From: Anaerolineae bacterium
Lineage (GTDB): Bacteria; Chloroflexota; Anaerolineae; Aggregatilineales; Phototrophicaceae
Length of the DNA: 64,000 nt
Reading direction: 5' to 3'
Assembly (NCBI GenBank): GCA_020849765.1
Contig: JADLAY010000049.1
Location: forward strand, 62,001-126,000
In this document: positions 1 to 7,143 of the stretch, piece by piece
Numbering within the stretch: the stretch's first letter is position 1
Layout: every line of letters starts with the position of its first letter
Program-made: the position numbers and the translations under genes
The notes under the pieces: model-generated
Database searches by the model: none
What the model was told of the DNA's origin: nothing
What the model saw: the letters and a program-made list of their open reading frames with translations, nothing else

Positions 1-1219
1 GATCCGACAGCATCTCATAGGCACCGTGCCACTGGGTGTAGTCCGCGCCCTGCATCCAGGCGCCGAACTTGGCAGTGCGTCCCCAATGATGCCAGAGTTC
101 GAAGTAGGTGAAGTCAATCGGCTCGTCGAATGCAGCAGCGGTCAGCAATCCCTGGTCTTTCAGCGGCTGCATGATCTGGTCACTTTCGATCACGCGATCA
201 TTGATCGCCGCTACCAGCGTATCGCCATCGGTGTAGAAATTGTCAATGAACTCGGCGTTATGGCATTCGCGGCAGACATTCTGCATCCGCACCTCGTTAT
301 CCTGGTACGCGGGACGGTGCTCGCTGATGGGCGCAAACAGATACCAGGTCAGCCGGTCGCCGACGTCATGGGTCGTGCCGCTGGCACCGAAGCCGCTAAT
401 GTGGCAGGTGGCGCAGGTCGGGGCTGGAAAGTCGTTGACGGTGAGCGTGCCCGGTTCGGCATCCCAGTTCCAGGTATCGCCGCTGGTGGCATAAGCGATG
501 CCGTGCGCCGACTCGGTGTAAATCTCCCACTGGGGATGATCGGGACCGATGTGGCAGTTGTTGCAGGTCTCCGGATGCCGCGCCTGCGACAGGCTGAACT
601 CGTGGCGCAGATGGCACTTCTGGCACTGCCCAACCGATTCGTCGAGCGCGGGTCGCCCGATATTGTGGCAGCTCTCGCAGGCGAAACGGGTGATCGCCGG
701 ACCTTCCAGCGCAGCGATGGCATTCCGCGACTTATCGGGCGCGTATTGCCCTTCGGGAATAGCTTCATACATGGCGAGCAGATTCTGCGAAAGCCCCTCC
801 GTGCCGAAGACGGCGACATAGGCGGGAAGTCCGTGACGGCTGGCATTGTACTGTGCGACCTCGGTGCCGTGACACTTGGCGCACATGGCGGAAGTTGGCG
901 AAGCCAGCACATAGGTCCCCTCGTGCGCTACCGCGCCGGGGTAATCGACATTGACGACGTGGCAGTCTTCGCACTTGACGCTGGCGGTAGCCATCGTGCT
1001 GTGCCCGAACTGTTCGACGATGCCGGGGGTTGAGTTGCGATGGCAGGTGACGCAGGCATTATCGCTGTTTGCCAATGCATCGACCGGTCCAACTGTCGGA
1101 GATACCGCCCGGGTAATCGCAAACATGACCAGCGCTAGCCCGACAACCACGATAGTACTCATTAGCCCGATGACAAACACCCGCATCGAGCCTCTCGCTG
1201 TTGGGTCAGACTGAGACAT
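1..1219 (-). CDS. Octaheme c-type cytochrome, hydroxylamine oxidoreductase-like (partial, runs off left edge)
   Basis: No long frame is marked here, but reading the minus strand from the ATG at 1219 gives 406 uninterrupted codons to the window edge. An N-terminal membrane segment (about residues 13-37, signal or anchor) is followed by eight CxxCH heme motifs beginning at C56, C83, C113, C181, C199, C219, C269 and C316, and then by GADYTQWHG (391-399), a stretch typical of the HAO family. HAO relatives oxidise hydroxylamine or, in the reverse-acting group, reduce nitrite or hydroxylamine outside the cytoplasmic membrane. The missing C terminus prevents deciding between them. A purine-rich ribosome site (gaaaaggggg) precedes the ATG. 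It lies 285 bp downstream of flavodoxin on the same strand and near a nirK cluster, which favours a role in N-oxide metabolism. Confidence 0.85.
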   Translation of the reverse strand, partial: MSQSDPTARGSMRVFVIGLMSTIVVVGLALVMFAITRAVSPTVGPVDALANSDNACVTCHRNSTPGIVEQFGHSTMATASVKCEDCHVVNVDYPGAVAHEGTYVLASPTSAMCAKCHGTEVAQYNASRHGLPAYVAVFGTEGLSQNLLAMYEAIPEGQYAPDKSRNAIAALEGPAITRFACESCHNIGRPALDESVGQCQKCHLRHEFSLSQARHPETCNNCHIGPDHPQWEIYTESAHGIAYATSGDTWNWDAEPGTLTVNDFPAPTCATCHISGFGASGTTHDVGDRLTWYLFAPISEHRPAYQDNEVRMQNVCRECHNAEFIDNFYTDGDTLVAAINDRVIESDQIMQPLKDQGLLTAAAFDEPIDFTYFELWHHWGRTAKFGAWMQGADYTQWHGAYEMLSD

Positions 1220-1503
1220 AAATACCCCCTTTTCTCTAGTTCAAATAAATATCGTTCTGGCTCTACCCCGTTCACATCCGACAATGACATGGTGAATTTA
1301 ACAAATTGGTGATTCCAACGCAGCGTAGCACCTGAGAATCAGGAACTTTAGTGACAGAGATCATGAGGAAGTTATGATAGAAAGTGCAACGACAATGGCG
1401 AGAACGAATCCAGTGATCAACGACGAGCCGATCGCTTTGCTCGGAATGAAATGCCCGGCGCGCGAGGCGATGTGGTCGGAAAATCTGGTCGCATCAGCCG
1501 GCG

Positions 1504-2061
1504 TTAACCGCCCGCTACAGGTTCACTGCCTGGTTGTTCTTCAGCAATACCGAATTCACTTATCAGCTGTGCCACCCATGCCTGGATACGGGAGTCGGTC
1601 AGTTCGGGCTGATGGTCTTCATCCAGCGCCAACCCCAGGAAGTAATCCCCTTCCAGCGCCAGCGAATCCCAATGCTGATAGCCTTTCGCTGACCAGAGAC
1701 CGACCAAATCTCCCCCACACTCCATAACTTTGTCCGCTAGGATACCGACCGCGTCGAGGAAGGTCGAGCTGTATTCGTACTGGTCTCCCAGCCCAAAGAT
1801 GGCGATTGTCTTGCCGGTCAGGTCAAGCGCGTCCATCTTCGGGAAGAAAATGTACCAGTCGTCCTGAAGCTGCCCGATGTTCCACGTCGGGATACCGAAG
1901 ATCAACTTATCCCAGTGCTCAATATCTTCAATGGAGGTGTGGGCGATGTTGGCGACCGAAACGAGATCTGGCTCGTAAGCATCAAACGCTACCCTAATGC
2001 GCTCCGCCACGTCCTCTGTGTGCCCGTCGTTACTGCCATAGAATAGTCCGATCTTCGCCAT
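1504..2061 (-). CDS. fldA: Flavodoxin
   Basis: A 185-residue single-domain flavodoxin, a cytoplasmic one-electron carrier that binds FMN. The phosphate loop is LFYGSNDGHT at residues 6-15, with Asn-Asp-Gly replacing the more common T-E/G-T-G spacing. The isoalloxazine-flanking regions are PTWNIGQLQDDW and the GLGDQYEYSSTF loop. The length and the inserted segment around residues 120-140 fit the long-chain class. The start has GAGGGAAG seven bases upstream. It is divergent from the DUF59 operon, and the shared 169-bp gap carries a perfect FNR-type box, so induction under low oxygen or N-oxides is likely. It may feed electrons to the downstream octaheme cytochrome or to another reductase, but this cannot be seen. 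Confidence 0.93.
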   Translation of the reverse strand: MAKIGLFYGSNDGHTEDVAERIRVAFDAYEPDLVSVANIAHTSIEDIEHWDKLIFGIPTWNIGQLQDDWYIFFPKMDALDLTGKTIAIFGLGDQYEYSSTFLDAVGILADKVMECGGDLVGLWSAKGYQHWDSLALEGDYFLGLALDEDHQPELTDSRIQAWVAQLISEFGIAEEQPGSEPVAGG

Positions 2062-2132
2062 CGACTTCCCTCATGAATAATGCTCACGTCAATCATCAAA
2101 ACTTATTGTGTCATTGAAAAGTCGTTCCGTAA

Positions 2133-2146
2133 TTGATCTAGATCAA
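2133..2146. promoter_or_regulatory. FNR/Dnr-type operator between flavodoxin and the DUF59 operon
   Basis: Perfect palindrome TTGAT-CTAG-ATCAA. Measured from its centre (2139.5), a -10-like TAACAT lies at 2169-2174 on the plus strand, which matches activator class II geometry (site near -41.5). On the minus strand CACAAT at 2110-2105 has the same offset, so the box could serve both directions. The box is seen directly; the promoter assignment is inferred. Confidence 0.8.
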
Positions 2147-2229
2147 GGCGGCGAGTTGTTTTTCGGCCTAACATACGACGAAGCTGGACAGCCGGAACGA
2201 AGCCTATCGGAGAGGCGAAGGAGAGCGCG

Positions 2230-2535
2230 ATGAGCGTTGCGGAAGGCGAGATTCTCGAAGCTCTGGCGACCGTGATCGATCCTGAGGTGGGGATGAATAT
2301 TGTCGACCTGGGGCTGGTGTACGAGGTTCAGATCGAACGCGACACGGCGTTGATCGCGATGACGATGACAACTCCGGCATGCCCGATTGCTTCACATCTG
2401 GTGGATCAGGTCAACATGGCGCTTCGCAGCCAGGTTCCGGAGCTGCATTCGGTTGAGGTGCAACTCGTTTGGGAACCGGCATGGAATCCGTTGATGATGT
2501 CCTGGAAAGCCAAAGCGCAGCTCGGCTGGGAATAG
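2230..2535 (+). CDS. MIP18/DUF59 family iron-sulfur assembly protein (SufT/PaaD-like)
   Basis: A 101-residue protein matching the DUF59 fold from end to end: the opening helix EILEALATVIDPE (residues 7-19), the NIVDLGLVYEV strand (about 23-33) and the TTPACP loop with the conserved Cys of the family (about residue 51). Family members assist Fe-S cluster insertion or maturation. It ends PLMMSWKAKAQLGWE, resembling short forms placed beside DUF2249 genes. It is the first gene after the FNR-type box at 2133 and is followed 40 bp later by a DUF2249 gene. This suggests a maturation or repair role for redox enzymes under nitrosative conditions; the target is unknown. Confidence 0.88.
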   Translation: MSVAEGEILEALATVIDPEVGMNIVDLGLVYEVQIERDTALIAMTMTTPACPIASHLVDQVNMALRSQVPELHSVEVQLVWEPAWNPLMMSWKAKAQLGWE

Positions 2536-2575
2536 GTAATGTCAGGGCAGTTTAGTCATGATAAGGAGAGCAACA

Positions 2576-2815
2576 ATGAGCAGCAATCTTAAGACCATCC
2601 TCGACGTGAGGGAGATACCACCGGCACAGCGCCATCCGCTGATCTTCGGCACCTTTGAGGAACTTCAGCCCGGCGAGCAGTTTCAGCTTGTCAACGACCA
2701 TGACCCGAAGCCGCTGTTCTACCAGTTTAGCGCCGAGCGTCAGGGACAGTTCTCGTGGGAATACGTGGAACAGGGTCCGCAGGTCTGGCGCGTCACCATT
2801 GGTCGCGTGAGCTAA
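2576..2815 (+). CDS. DUF2249 domain protein
   Basis: A 79-residue protein. The ATG at 2576 is preferred over an in-frame ATG at 2558 because AAGGAG lies just before it and inside the longer version. It has the DUF2249 core: LDVREIPPAQRHPLIFGTF (about residues 7-25), LQPGEQFQLVNDHDPKPL, and a C-terminal strand ending QVWRVTIGR. The fold is a small TusA-like alpha/beta sandwich. The biochemical role is not established, but genes of this family recur in denitrification and NO-response clusters, often beside hemerythrins and cupins, as they do here. It sits between a DUF59 gene and an NnrS-like membrane gene, with short gaps consistent with one operon under the 2133 box. Confidence 0.87.
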   Translation: MSSNLKTILDVREIPPAQRHPLIFGTFEELQPGEQFQLVNDHDPKPLFYQFSAERQGQFSWEYVEQGPQVWRVTIGRVS

Positions 2816-2833
2816 TCGTTGGGAGAGAGCAGA

Positions 2834-4039
2834 ATGCTCAGCAAACTGCCGTTACACAGGCTCCTGCTTGTTCCCGCGCTACTAGCACTCCTTCTGGCGG
2901 CTTGGGCGGGGCTGGTACGCATGGGCTGGGTATTACTGCCCGTTTCGGTTGCCGAACACGGCCCGCTGATGATCTCCGGCTTTCTGGGGACGCTGATCGC
3001 CCTTGAACGCGCGGTCGCGCTGGCAGCAGCTTTTAAACGCGGCTGGTGGGCATACACCGCGCCGCTGCTCTCGGCGGGAGGTACGGCAGCGCTGGTGGTG
3101 GGCGCGCCGCGCGTGCTCGGCGTTGGATTGATCACGCTGGGCAGCCTGGGCTTAGTGGTGATCTTTCTCGCGCTCGTCCGGCGACAGCCCGTGCTGTTCG
3201 CGTGGACGATGGCGCTTGGCGCAGCCTGCTGGCTGATCGGCAACCTGCTCTGGCTGAGTGGGCTGCCGATCTACCGGCTCGTGGAGTGGTGGATTGCCTT
3301 TCTGGTGCTCACCATCGCGGGTGAGCGGCTGGAATTGAGTCGAATTCTGCGTCATTCCAGAACGAGTCAGACCTTGTTTGTGAGCATCCTCGTCGTGTAT
3401 GGCGGCGGGCTGCTGCTCACTACCTTCCAGATCGTCTTCGGTACGCCGCTAATCGGTGTTATCCTGATCGCGCTGAGCCTGTGGCTATTTCGCTACGACA
3501 TTGCCCGGCGAACCGTCCGGCAAACGGGCTTGACGCGCTATATCGCCATCTGTCTGCTGGCAGGCTATGGATGGATGCTGATCGGCGGCGTACTGCGCAT
3601 CTCCTTCGGCACTCAGATCGCGGGGTTGGCTTACGACGCCGAACTGCACAGCGTCCTGCTCGGCTTCGTCTTTTCGATGATCTTAGGGCACGCCCCGATC
3701 ATATTGCCGGCAGTGCTTCGGGTTAATCTTCCCTATCGTCGCTGGTTCTATCTGCCGCTGGCACTGCTGCATAGCTCACTCGTATTGCGCATCGGCGGCG
3801 ATGTGAGCACGGCATTCACCTTGCGGCAGTGGGGTGGGATGCTCAATGTGATCGCTATCCTGCTGTTTCTGGGAATAACAATTGCTACCATCTACAGCGC
3901 AAACCGTCGGAGATCAGGCATAACGTCTGCTGACCTATCAATCAGCTTCCAGCATCCGGCTGCCAAAACTCAATGCGATGCCCATCAGGATCGTGCAGAT
4001 AGAACTGCAACGAACCCCACTTCCTCCGAACATCGCTGA
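2834..4039 (+). CDS. Polytopic membrane protein, NnrS-like
   Basis: About 401 residues with roughly twelve hydrophobic segments up to about residue 370, then a short polar tail. The ATG at 2834 has GGGAGAGAG in front and is chosen over a TTG at 2819. Conserved-looking features are HGPLMISGFLGTLIALERA (near residues 42-60) and ELHSVLLGFVFSMILGHAP (near 270-290), where His residues lie inside membrane helices, as in heme-binding NnrS proteins that protect against NO stress. Assignment to NnrS rests on topology, His placement and context only. The final 98 bp overlap the convergent VOC gene, so the last 30 or so residues (polar, low complexity) may be non-essential read-through to the stop. Confidence 0.7.
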   Translation: MLSKLPLHRLLLVPALLALLLAAWAGLVRMGWVLLPVSVAEHGPLMISGFLGTLIALERAVALAAAFKRGWWAYTAPLLSAGGTAALVVGAPRVLGVGLITLGSLGLVVIFLALVRRQPVLFAWTMALGAACWLIGNLLWLSGLPIYRLVEWWIAFLVLTIAGERLELSRILRHSRTSQTLFVSILVVYGGGLLLTTFQIVFGTPLIGVILIALSLWLFRYDIARRTVRQTGLTRYIAICLLAGYGWMLIGGVLRISFGTQIAGLAYDAELHSVLLGFVFSMILGHAPIILPAVLRVNLPYRRWFYLPLALLHSSLVLRIGGDVSTAFTLRQWGGMLNVIAILLFLGITIATIYSANRRRSGITSADLSISFQHPAAKTQCDAHQDRADRTATNPTSSEHR

Positions 4040-4304
4040 CAACAACGCCCCGCCGCATGAGAGCGGCACGTATTTCAGCGATATCTACTACCTGCCACGA
4101 AAGGGTGATCCCTTGCCCGCCGACACTGTGGATGCTCGCTTGGCGCTCGTCGGCGATGCTGAGATAGGCGTGGTCAGTCAGTTGAAATTCAACAAACCAG
4201 TCGTTCCGATGTGAAATCGGGAGGGAGAAGGTATCCCGGTAGAAGGCGACGGTCTCCTGCCACCTCTGGCAGTACAGGATGGTATTGGCTCGCCCGATGA
4301 CCAT
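3942..4304 (-). CDS. VOC (glyoxalase/bleomycin-resistance fold) protein
   Basis: A 120-residue protein starting MVIGRANTILYCQRW. GAGGAAG precedes this ATG, which is preferred over an upstream in-frame ATG that would add 34 residues unlike the family. Two beta-alpha-beta-beta-beta modules are visible: the ILYCQRWQETVAFYRDTF opening and the HDPDGHRIEFWQP ending, where His and Glu are the usual metal-site positions. Substrate is unknown; VOC proteins include glyoxalases, dioxygenases and thiol or antibiotic-binding proteins. The 3' end overlaps the convergent NnrS-like gene. Confidence 0.82.
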   Translation of the reverse strand: MVIGRANTILYCQRWQETVAFYRDTFSLPISHRNDWFVEFQLTDHAYLSIADERQASIHSVGGQGITLSWQVVDIAEIRAALMRRGVVVSDVRRKWGSLQFYLHDPDGHRIEFWQPDAGS

Positions 4305-4468
4305 ATCGACGCTTCCTCGATCAGTTACCCTTGACAGCAAGTTCTTCGCACACCGCTGCATGGTTTCACGAGAAGTATTCGCCAACCCGCTCGGAATACT
4401 TCTCAATTCTCGAAACCTCGGACATTAGTCCCCGTTGGATGGTTTGCGGAGGATTTGGCTGTTCATCA

Positions 4469-4879
4469 TTATAGACTGAATTCACCTGCCGCTTCGGGCT
4501 GATAGAGAATGGAGTCAATGCGCAACGACCGAATTCCTTCTGGAACTTCCCATGTTACGACTTCCCCTTGGCGGCAACCCAGCATCGCCATGCCGACGGG
4601 AGCAAGTACTGAGATGCGACCTTCGGGAATATAGGCGTGTTCGGGATACACGAGGGTTAACAACATCTCCTCACGAGTTTCGAGGTCGACAAGCAGTGCG
4701 GTCGAATTCATTGTGATAATATTCGCTGGAATTGCAGCCGAGTCGACCACGTGCGCGCGATTCAATTCCCGCTCCAATTGTTCGAGATAGGGTTTCTGCC
4801 GCATCAGATCAGGATTATCAAGCAGATTTTGGAGGCGGTGCATATCGCGCCCGGTTATGCTGATCACCTGATTCTTCAT
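4469..4879 (-). CDS. rnk: Nucleoside diphosphate kinase regulator Rnk / GreA-C-terminal-fold protein
   Basis: 136 residues with the Rnk layout: a short helical N terminus (ITGRDMHRLQNLLDN, residues 8-22, and a LEQLERELNRAHVV helix) followed by the GreA/GreB C-terminal FKBP-like domain (about 55-130) containing YPEHAYIPEGRISVLAPVGMAMLG. Rnk binds RNA polymerase near the secondary channel and was first found as a regulator of nucleoside diphosphate kinase. The start ATG overlaps the stop of the upstream gene (ATGA), indicating translational coupling to the unknown 247-residue protein. Confidence 0.9.
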   Translation of the reverse strand: MKNQVISITGRDMHRLQNLLDNPDLMRQKPYLEQLERELNRAHVVDSAAIPANIITMNSTALLVDLETREEMLLTLVYPEHAYIPEGRISVLAPVGMAMLGCRQGEVVTWEVPEGIRSLRIDSILYQPEAAGEFSL

Positions 4880-5619
4880 TCCTCGTCTCCGATCTGGATA
4901 TGGACAGCTTCCGGCGGCGTCAAGGCAGAAACCCGATCGATGTATGCCTGCGTAAAACGCCGCTCTGCATCTGTACGACTCATGTGGACGCGATGCGCCC
5001 CGTCGTGATCTACTCGTACAACCACGCCGCTGCTGGGCAGCGTAAAGATTCGGATGTGCATCCCATCGACGTTAACGTTTAGTGTAGACGCGCGTCCCAG
5101 ATCAATTTCATGCTCATTGGGGCCGTGATGCCGGATGCGTACTCCTGATGTTGTGCTCAGAACGCTGTCACCAGCACCAAGATTGAGGAGTTGATGCTGA
5201 AGCTCGGCTTCGCCGACAAGTGTCAGCTCGACGACTTCGAGTTCATCCGTCCAGCGAAGATACCCTGCCCGCGACAAACAAGCGGCAACTTCCGTCCACT
5301 CTTCTGCAGAAGGGTCCGCGTCGAGACAGTCGAGCGGCAGCTTCTTCAGGTTGTACGTCTCGATCAGCAGCGTGCGCTCGAGTTCAGAGAGCGCGCTCCA
5401 GCGTTTTGATACCAATTGAAAATCGTTAAATTCGGCAGTCGAACATAGCCGCGCCGGTTTGAGAACACGAAACTGACCATTCTCAAGGATTTGCCCCACG
5501 TAATGCTGACGCTGAACCAGCCCACTTCGTGGTGGATAGCCTCTTCCCCCCAGATAGATGGCACTGGCGTAACGATTGACGTATCCGGTTATTTCGGTTG
5601 ATCCCTGTGCAAAAATCAT
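4876..5619 (-). CDS. Unknown protein translationally coupled to rnk
   Basis: 247 residues from the ATG at 5619 (MIFAQGSTEITGYVNRY), with AAGGAAAC in front; an in-frame upstream start would add 17 residues with no ribosome site. I recognise no family. The middle (about residues 75-125) is helical (SALSELERTLLIETYNLKK, EEWTEVAACLSRAGYLRW) and reads like a small winged-helix or death-domain-like bundle. The C-terminal half is beta-rich (VRIRHHGPNEHEID, LNVNVDGMHIRIFTLPSSG). There is no signal peptide or membrane segment. The stop overlaps the rnk start by four bases, so a link to transcription elongation or RNA polymerase is a reasonable guess, not a demonstrated role. Confidence 0.72.
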   Translation of the reverse strand: MIFAQGSTEITGYVNRYASAIYLGGRGYPPRSGLVQRQHYVGQILENGQFRVLKPARLCSTAEFNDFQLVSKRWSALSELERTLLIETYNLKKLPLDCLDADPSAEEWTEVAACLSRAGYLRWTDELEVVELTLVGEAELQHQLLNLGAGDSVLSTTSGVRIRHHGPNEHEIDLGRASTLNVNVDGMHIRIFTLPSSGVVVRVDHDGAHRVHMSRTDAERRFTQAYIDRVSALTPPEAVHIQIGDEE

Positions 5620-6178
5620 CGTTGTTTCCTTGCATCCAAGTGACGAAATCACTTGGCGCGGTCGAGTCAAGCGATAGCAAAACTGGAATACAGCCCAAAG
5701 TCGTACCCAACGGCTGGATTCAGCGCGGACAGGTATGGCTCAGTCCAGAAACATAACGGCAACGAGTACCGTATCTTACTTAGGGATGTCGAGTGTTTAG
5801 TCGAGGGAGATCAGACCCTGCGCGATGTCTCCGCGCGGGTATGCGAAATTAAAGTGAGGGGATGAAAGCGGATCATAAGAGTGTGCCGCAACGTACGTGC
5901 AGACCGGACCATAATCACGGTTCGTGGCGAACCGTTTCGACGCTGATTGGAAAACCACGTTGAGTGCCTCACAACATAAACAACCAGTCACCTCATTCTA
6001 CGATGCGTCGCTGGTAAAAGTCTAGCTACTGGTATATTCAACTTGATGGTAAATCGCTGGTAACGAATTCTCCTTCTTACCTGATGAGATGTCGCGCTAT
6101 ACGGCAGTTGTAGACGAGGATTGCTTACGCGTTAAAATCCGCCGTAAATCACGGTCTTTTGTTGCTGTACTGGGTTCC
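5620..6178. other. Intergenic region without a supported gene
   Basis: 559 bp between the divergent unknown/rnk operon and the Dnr-type regulator. Short open frames on both strands have no ribosome sites or recognisable domains. A degenerate half-site (TTGAT at 6043-6047) lies about 130 bp before the regulator start, but its right half does not match, so I do not call it an operator. Promoters for both flanking genes should lie here. Confidence 0.5.
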
Positions 6179-6844
6179 ATGTCAAATCTAGCCGACTACC
6201 TCCGGGCATTGCCCTATTTTGAAGGCTGTTCTCAAGCCACACTCGACTTGCTGACCGACCAGTCGCTCAAACGTCAATTCGAGGCGGGCGAGACGATCTT
6301 CCACGAAGGCGATCAGGCGCTCGGTTTGTGGCTGATCGAACAAGGCGGCGTCAAGATCTTCAAAATCAACCTAGACGGAGTCGAGCATATCTTGCACCTC
6401 CTCGGTGCAGGGAATACTTTCAACGATATCGCCGCCTTCGATGGCGGCGCAAATCCCGCTCACGCTGCCGCCCTGAGTGATACCGGCGTTTGGCTCATCC
6501 GGCTGGAGAGTTTGGATGCAGCGCTGTCCGCCGATCCGGTGCTGGCGCGCCACGTAATTCGGCTGCTTGCCCTGCGCGTGCGCGGGCTTGTACACCGCAT
6601 CGAAGACCTCACGCTTTACGGCGTGGTCGTGCGCCTAGCGCGCTTCCTGATCCAACAGGCGAATGACCCGGCGCTGAGCGCGCCCGGCGTCACCCGCGCC
6701 GCCATCGCCGCTTATCTCGCCACCACCCCCGAAACTATCAGCCGCGCGCTCCACACGCTGGAAGACAGTGGCGCAATTCGCTTCGACCGCCACCGTATCC
6801 TCATCGTGCGCGAAGACCTGCTGCGCGACTTAGCGGCAGTTTAA
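6179..6844 (+). CDS. CRP/FNR-family transcription regulator, Dnr-type
   Basis: 221 residues from the ATG at 6179 (MSNLADYLRALPYFEG); a longer frame from 6089 exists, but its 30 extra residues are basic and unlike the family. The effector domain spans about 10-125 with FHEGDQALGLWLIEQGGVKI (41-60), followed by the long dimer helix and a winged helix at about 148-215. The recognition helix contains ETISR (185-189), whose Glu, Ser and Arg specify TTGAT-N4-ATCAA in FNR. Only one N-terminal Cys is present, so it cannot hold an FNR-type 4Fe-4S cluster. That fits Dnr/Nnr regulators, which sense NO through heme. It lies directly upstream of one such box and is the obvious candidate regulator of the island. 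Confidence 0.9.
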   Translation: MSNLADYLRALPYFEGCSQATLDLLTDQSLKRQFEAGETIFHEGDQALGLWLIEQGGVKIFKINLDGVEHILHLLGAGNTFNDIAAFDGGANPAHAAALSDTGVWLIRLESLDAALSADPVLARHVIRLLALRVRGLVHRIEDLTLYGVVVRLARFLIQQANDPALSAPGVTRAAIAAYLATTPETISRALHTLEDSGAIRFDRHRILIVREDLLRDLAAV

Positions 6845-6857
6845 CCCATTTCCCGAC

Positions 6858-6871
6858 TTGATCTAGATCAA
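6858..6871. promoter_or_regulatory. FNR/Dnr-type operator upstream of ferredoxin-nirK
   Basis: Perfect palindrome TTGAT-CTAG-ATCAA, identical to the box at 2133. A -10-like TATCCT at 6895-6900 follows at class II distance, giving a predicted start near 6906 and a short leader before the ferredoxin ATG at 6925. Confidence 0.82.
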
Positions 6872-6924
6872 GGACAGCCTGGTCTCTCGCCTGTATCCTC
6901 AATTCAAACGTGAGGAGTCAGGTT

Positions 6925-7143
6925 ATGACCGAGTGGTATCCCCAACTGGATCGGAATCTCTGTACAGGCTGCGGTGATTGCATTGCCGCCTGCCCGACCG
7001 GCTCGCTGGCACAGGTCGATGGCAAAGCTACGCTCGCCTTTCCCGACTTATGCACCTACTGCACCGCCTGCGAGACGATTTGCCCGGTCGGTGCGATTGA
7101 ACTCCCCTATCTCATCTGCAAAATCGAGGAAGCTCATGAATAA
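6925..7143 (+). CDS. Small 2[4Fe-4S]-type ferredoxin
   Basis: 72 residues starting MTEWYPQLDRNLCTGC, with GAGGAG at 6912-6917. There are two clusters of cysteines: CTGCGDCIAACP (about residues 13-24) and CTYCTACETICP (about 42-53), each the CxxCxxCxxxCP pattern of a [4Fe-4S] site. It is therefore a bacterial-type electron carrier in the cytoplasm. Its last codons overlap the nirK start by eight bases, so the two are translationally coupled. The pairing is unusual because NirK acts outside the membrane and is normally fed by cytochrome c or cupredoxins. The ferredoxin may serve maturation or another redox partner. Confidence 0.92.
   Translation: MTEWYPQLDRNLCTGCGDCIAACPTGSLAQVDGKATLAFPDLCTYCTACETICPVGAIELPYLICKIEEAHE

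Noticed and set aside
26..1033. Long plus-strand open frame of 335 codons
   Set aside because: The opposite strand encodes eight CxxCH heme motifs in one uninterrupted frame; the plus frame has no family features.
1374..1503. Start of a plus-strand frame between the octaheme gene and flavodoxin
   Set aside because: Most of the frame is antisense to flavodoxin and the unique part is too short and featureless.
6041..6057. Possible FNR-type box before the Dnr-like gene
   Set aside because: Only the left half (TTGAT) matches; the right half does not, so autoregulation through such a site is unsupported.
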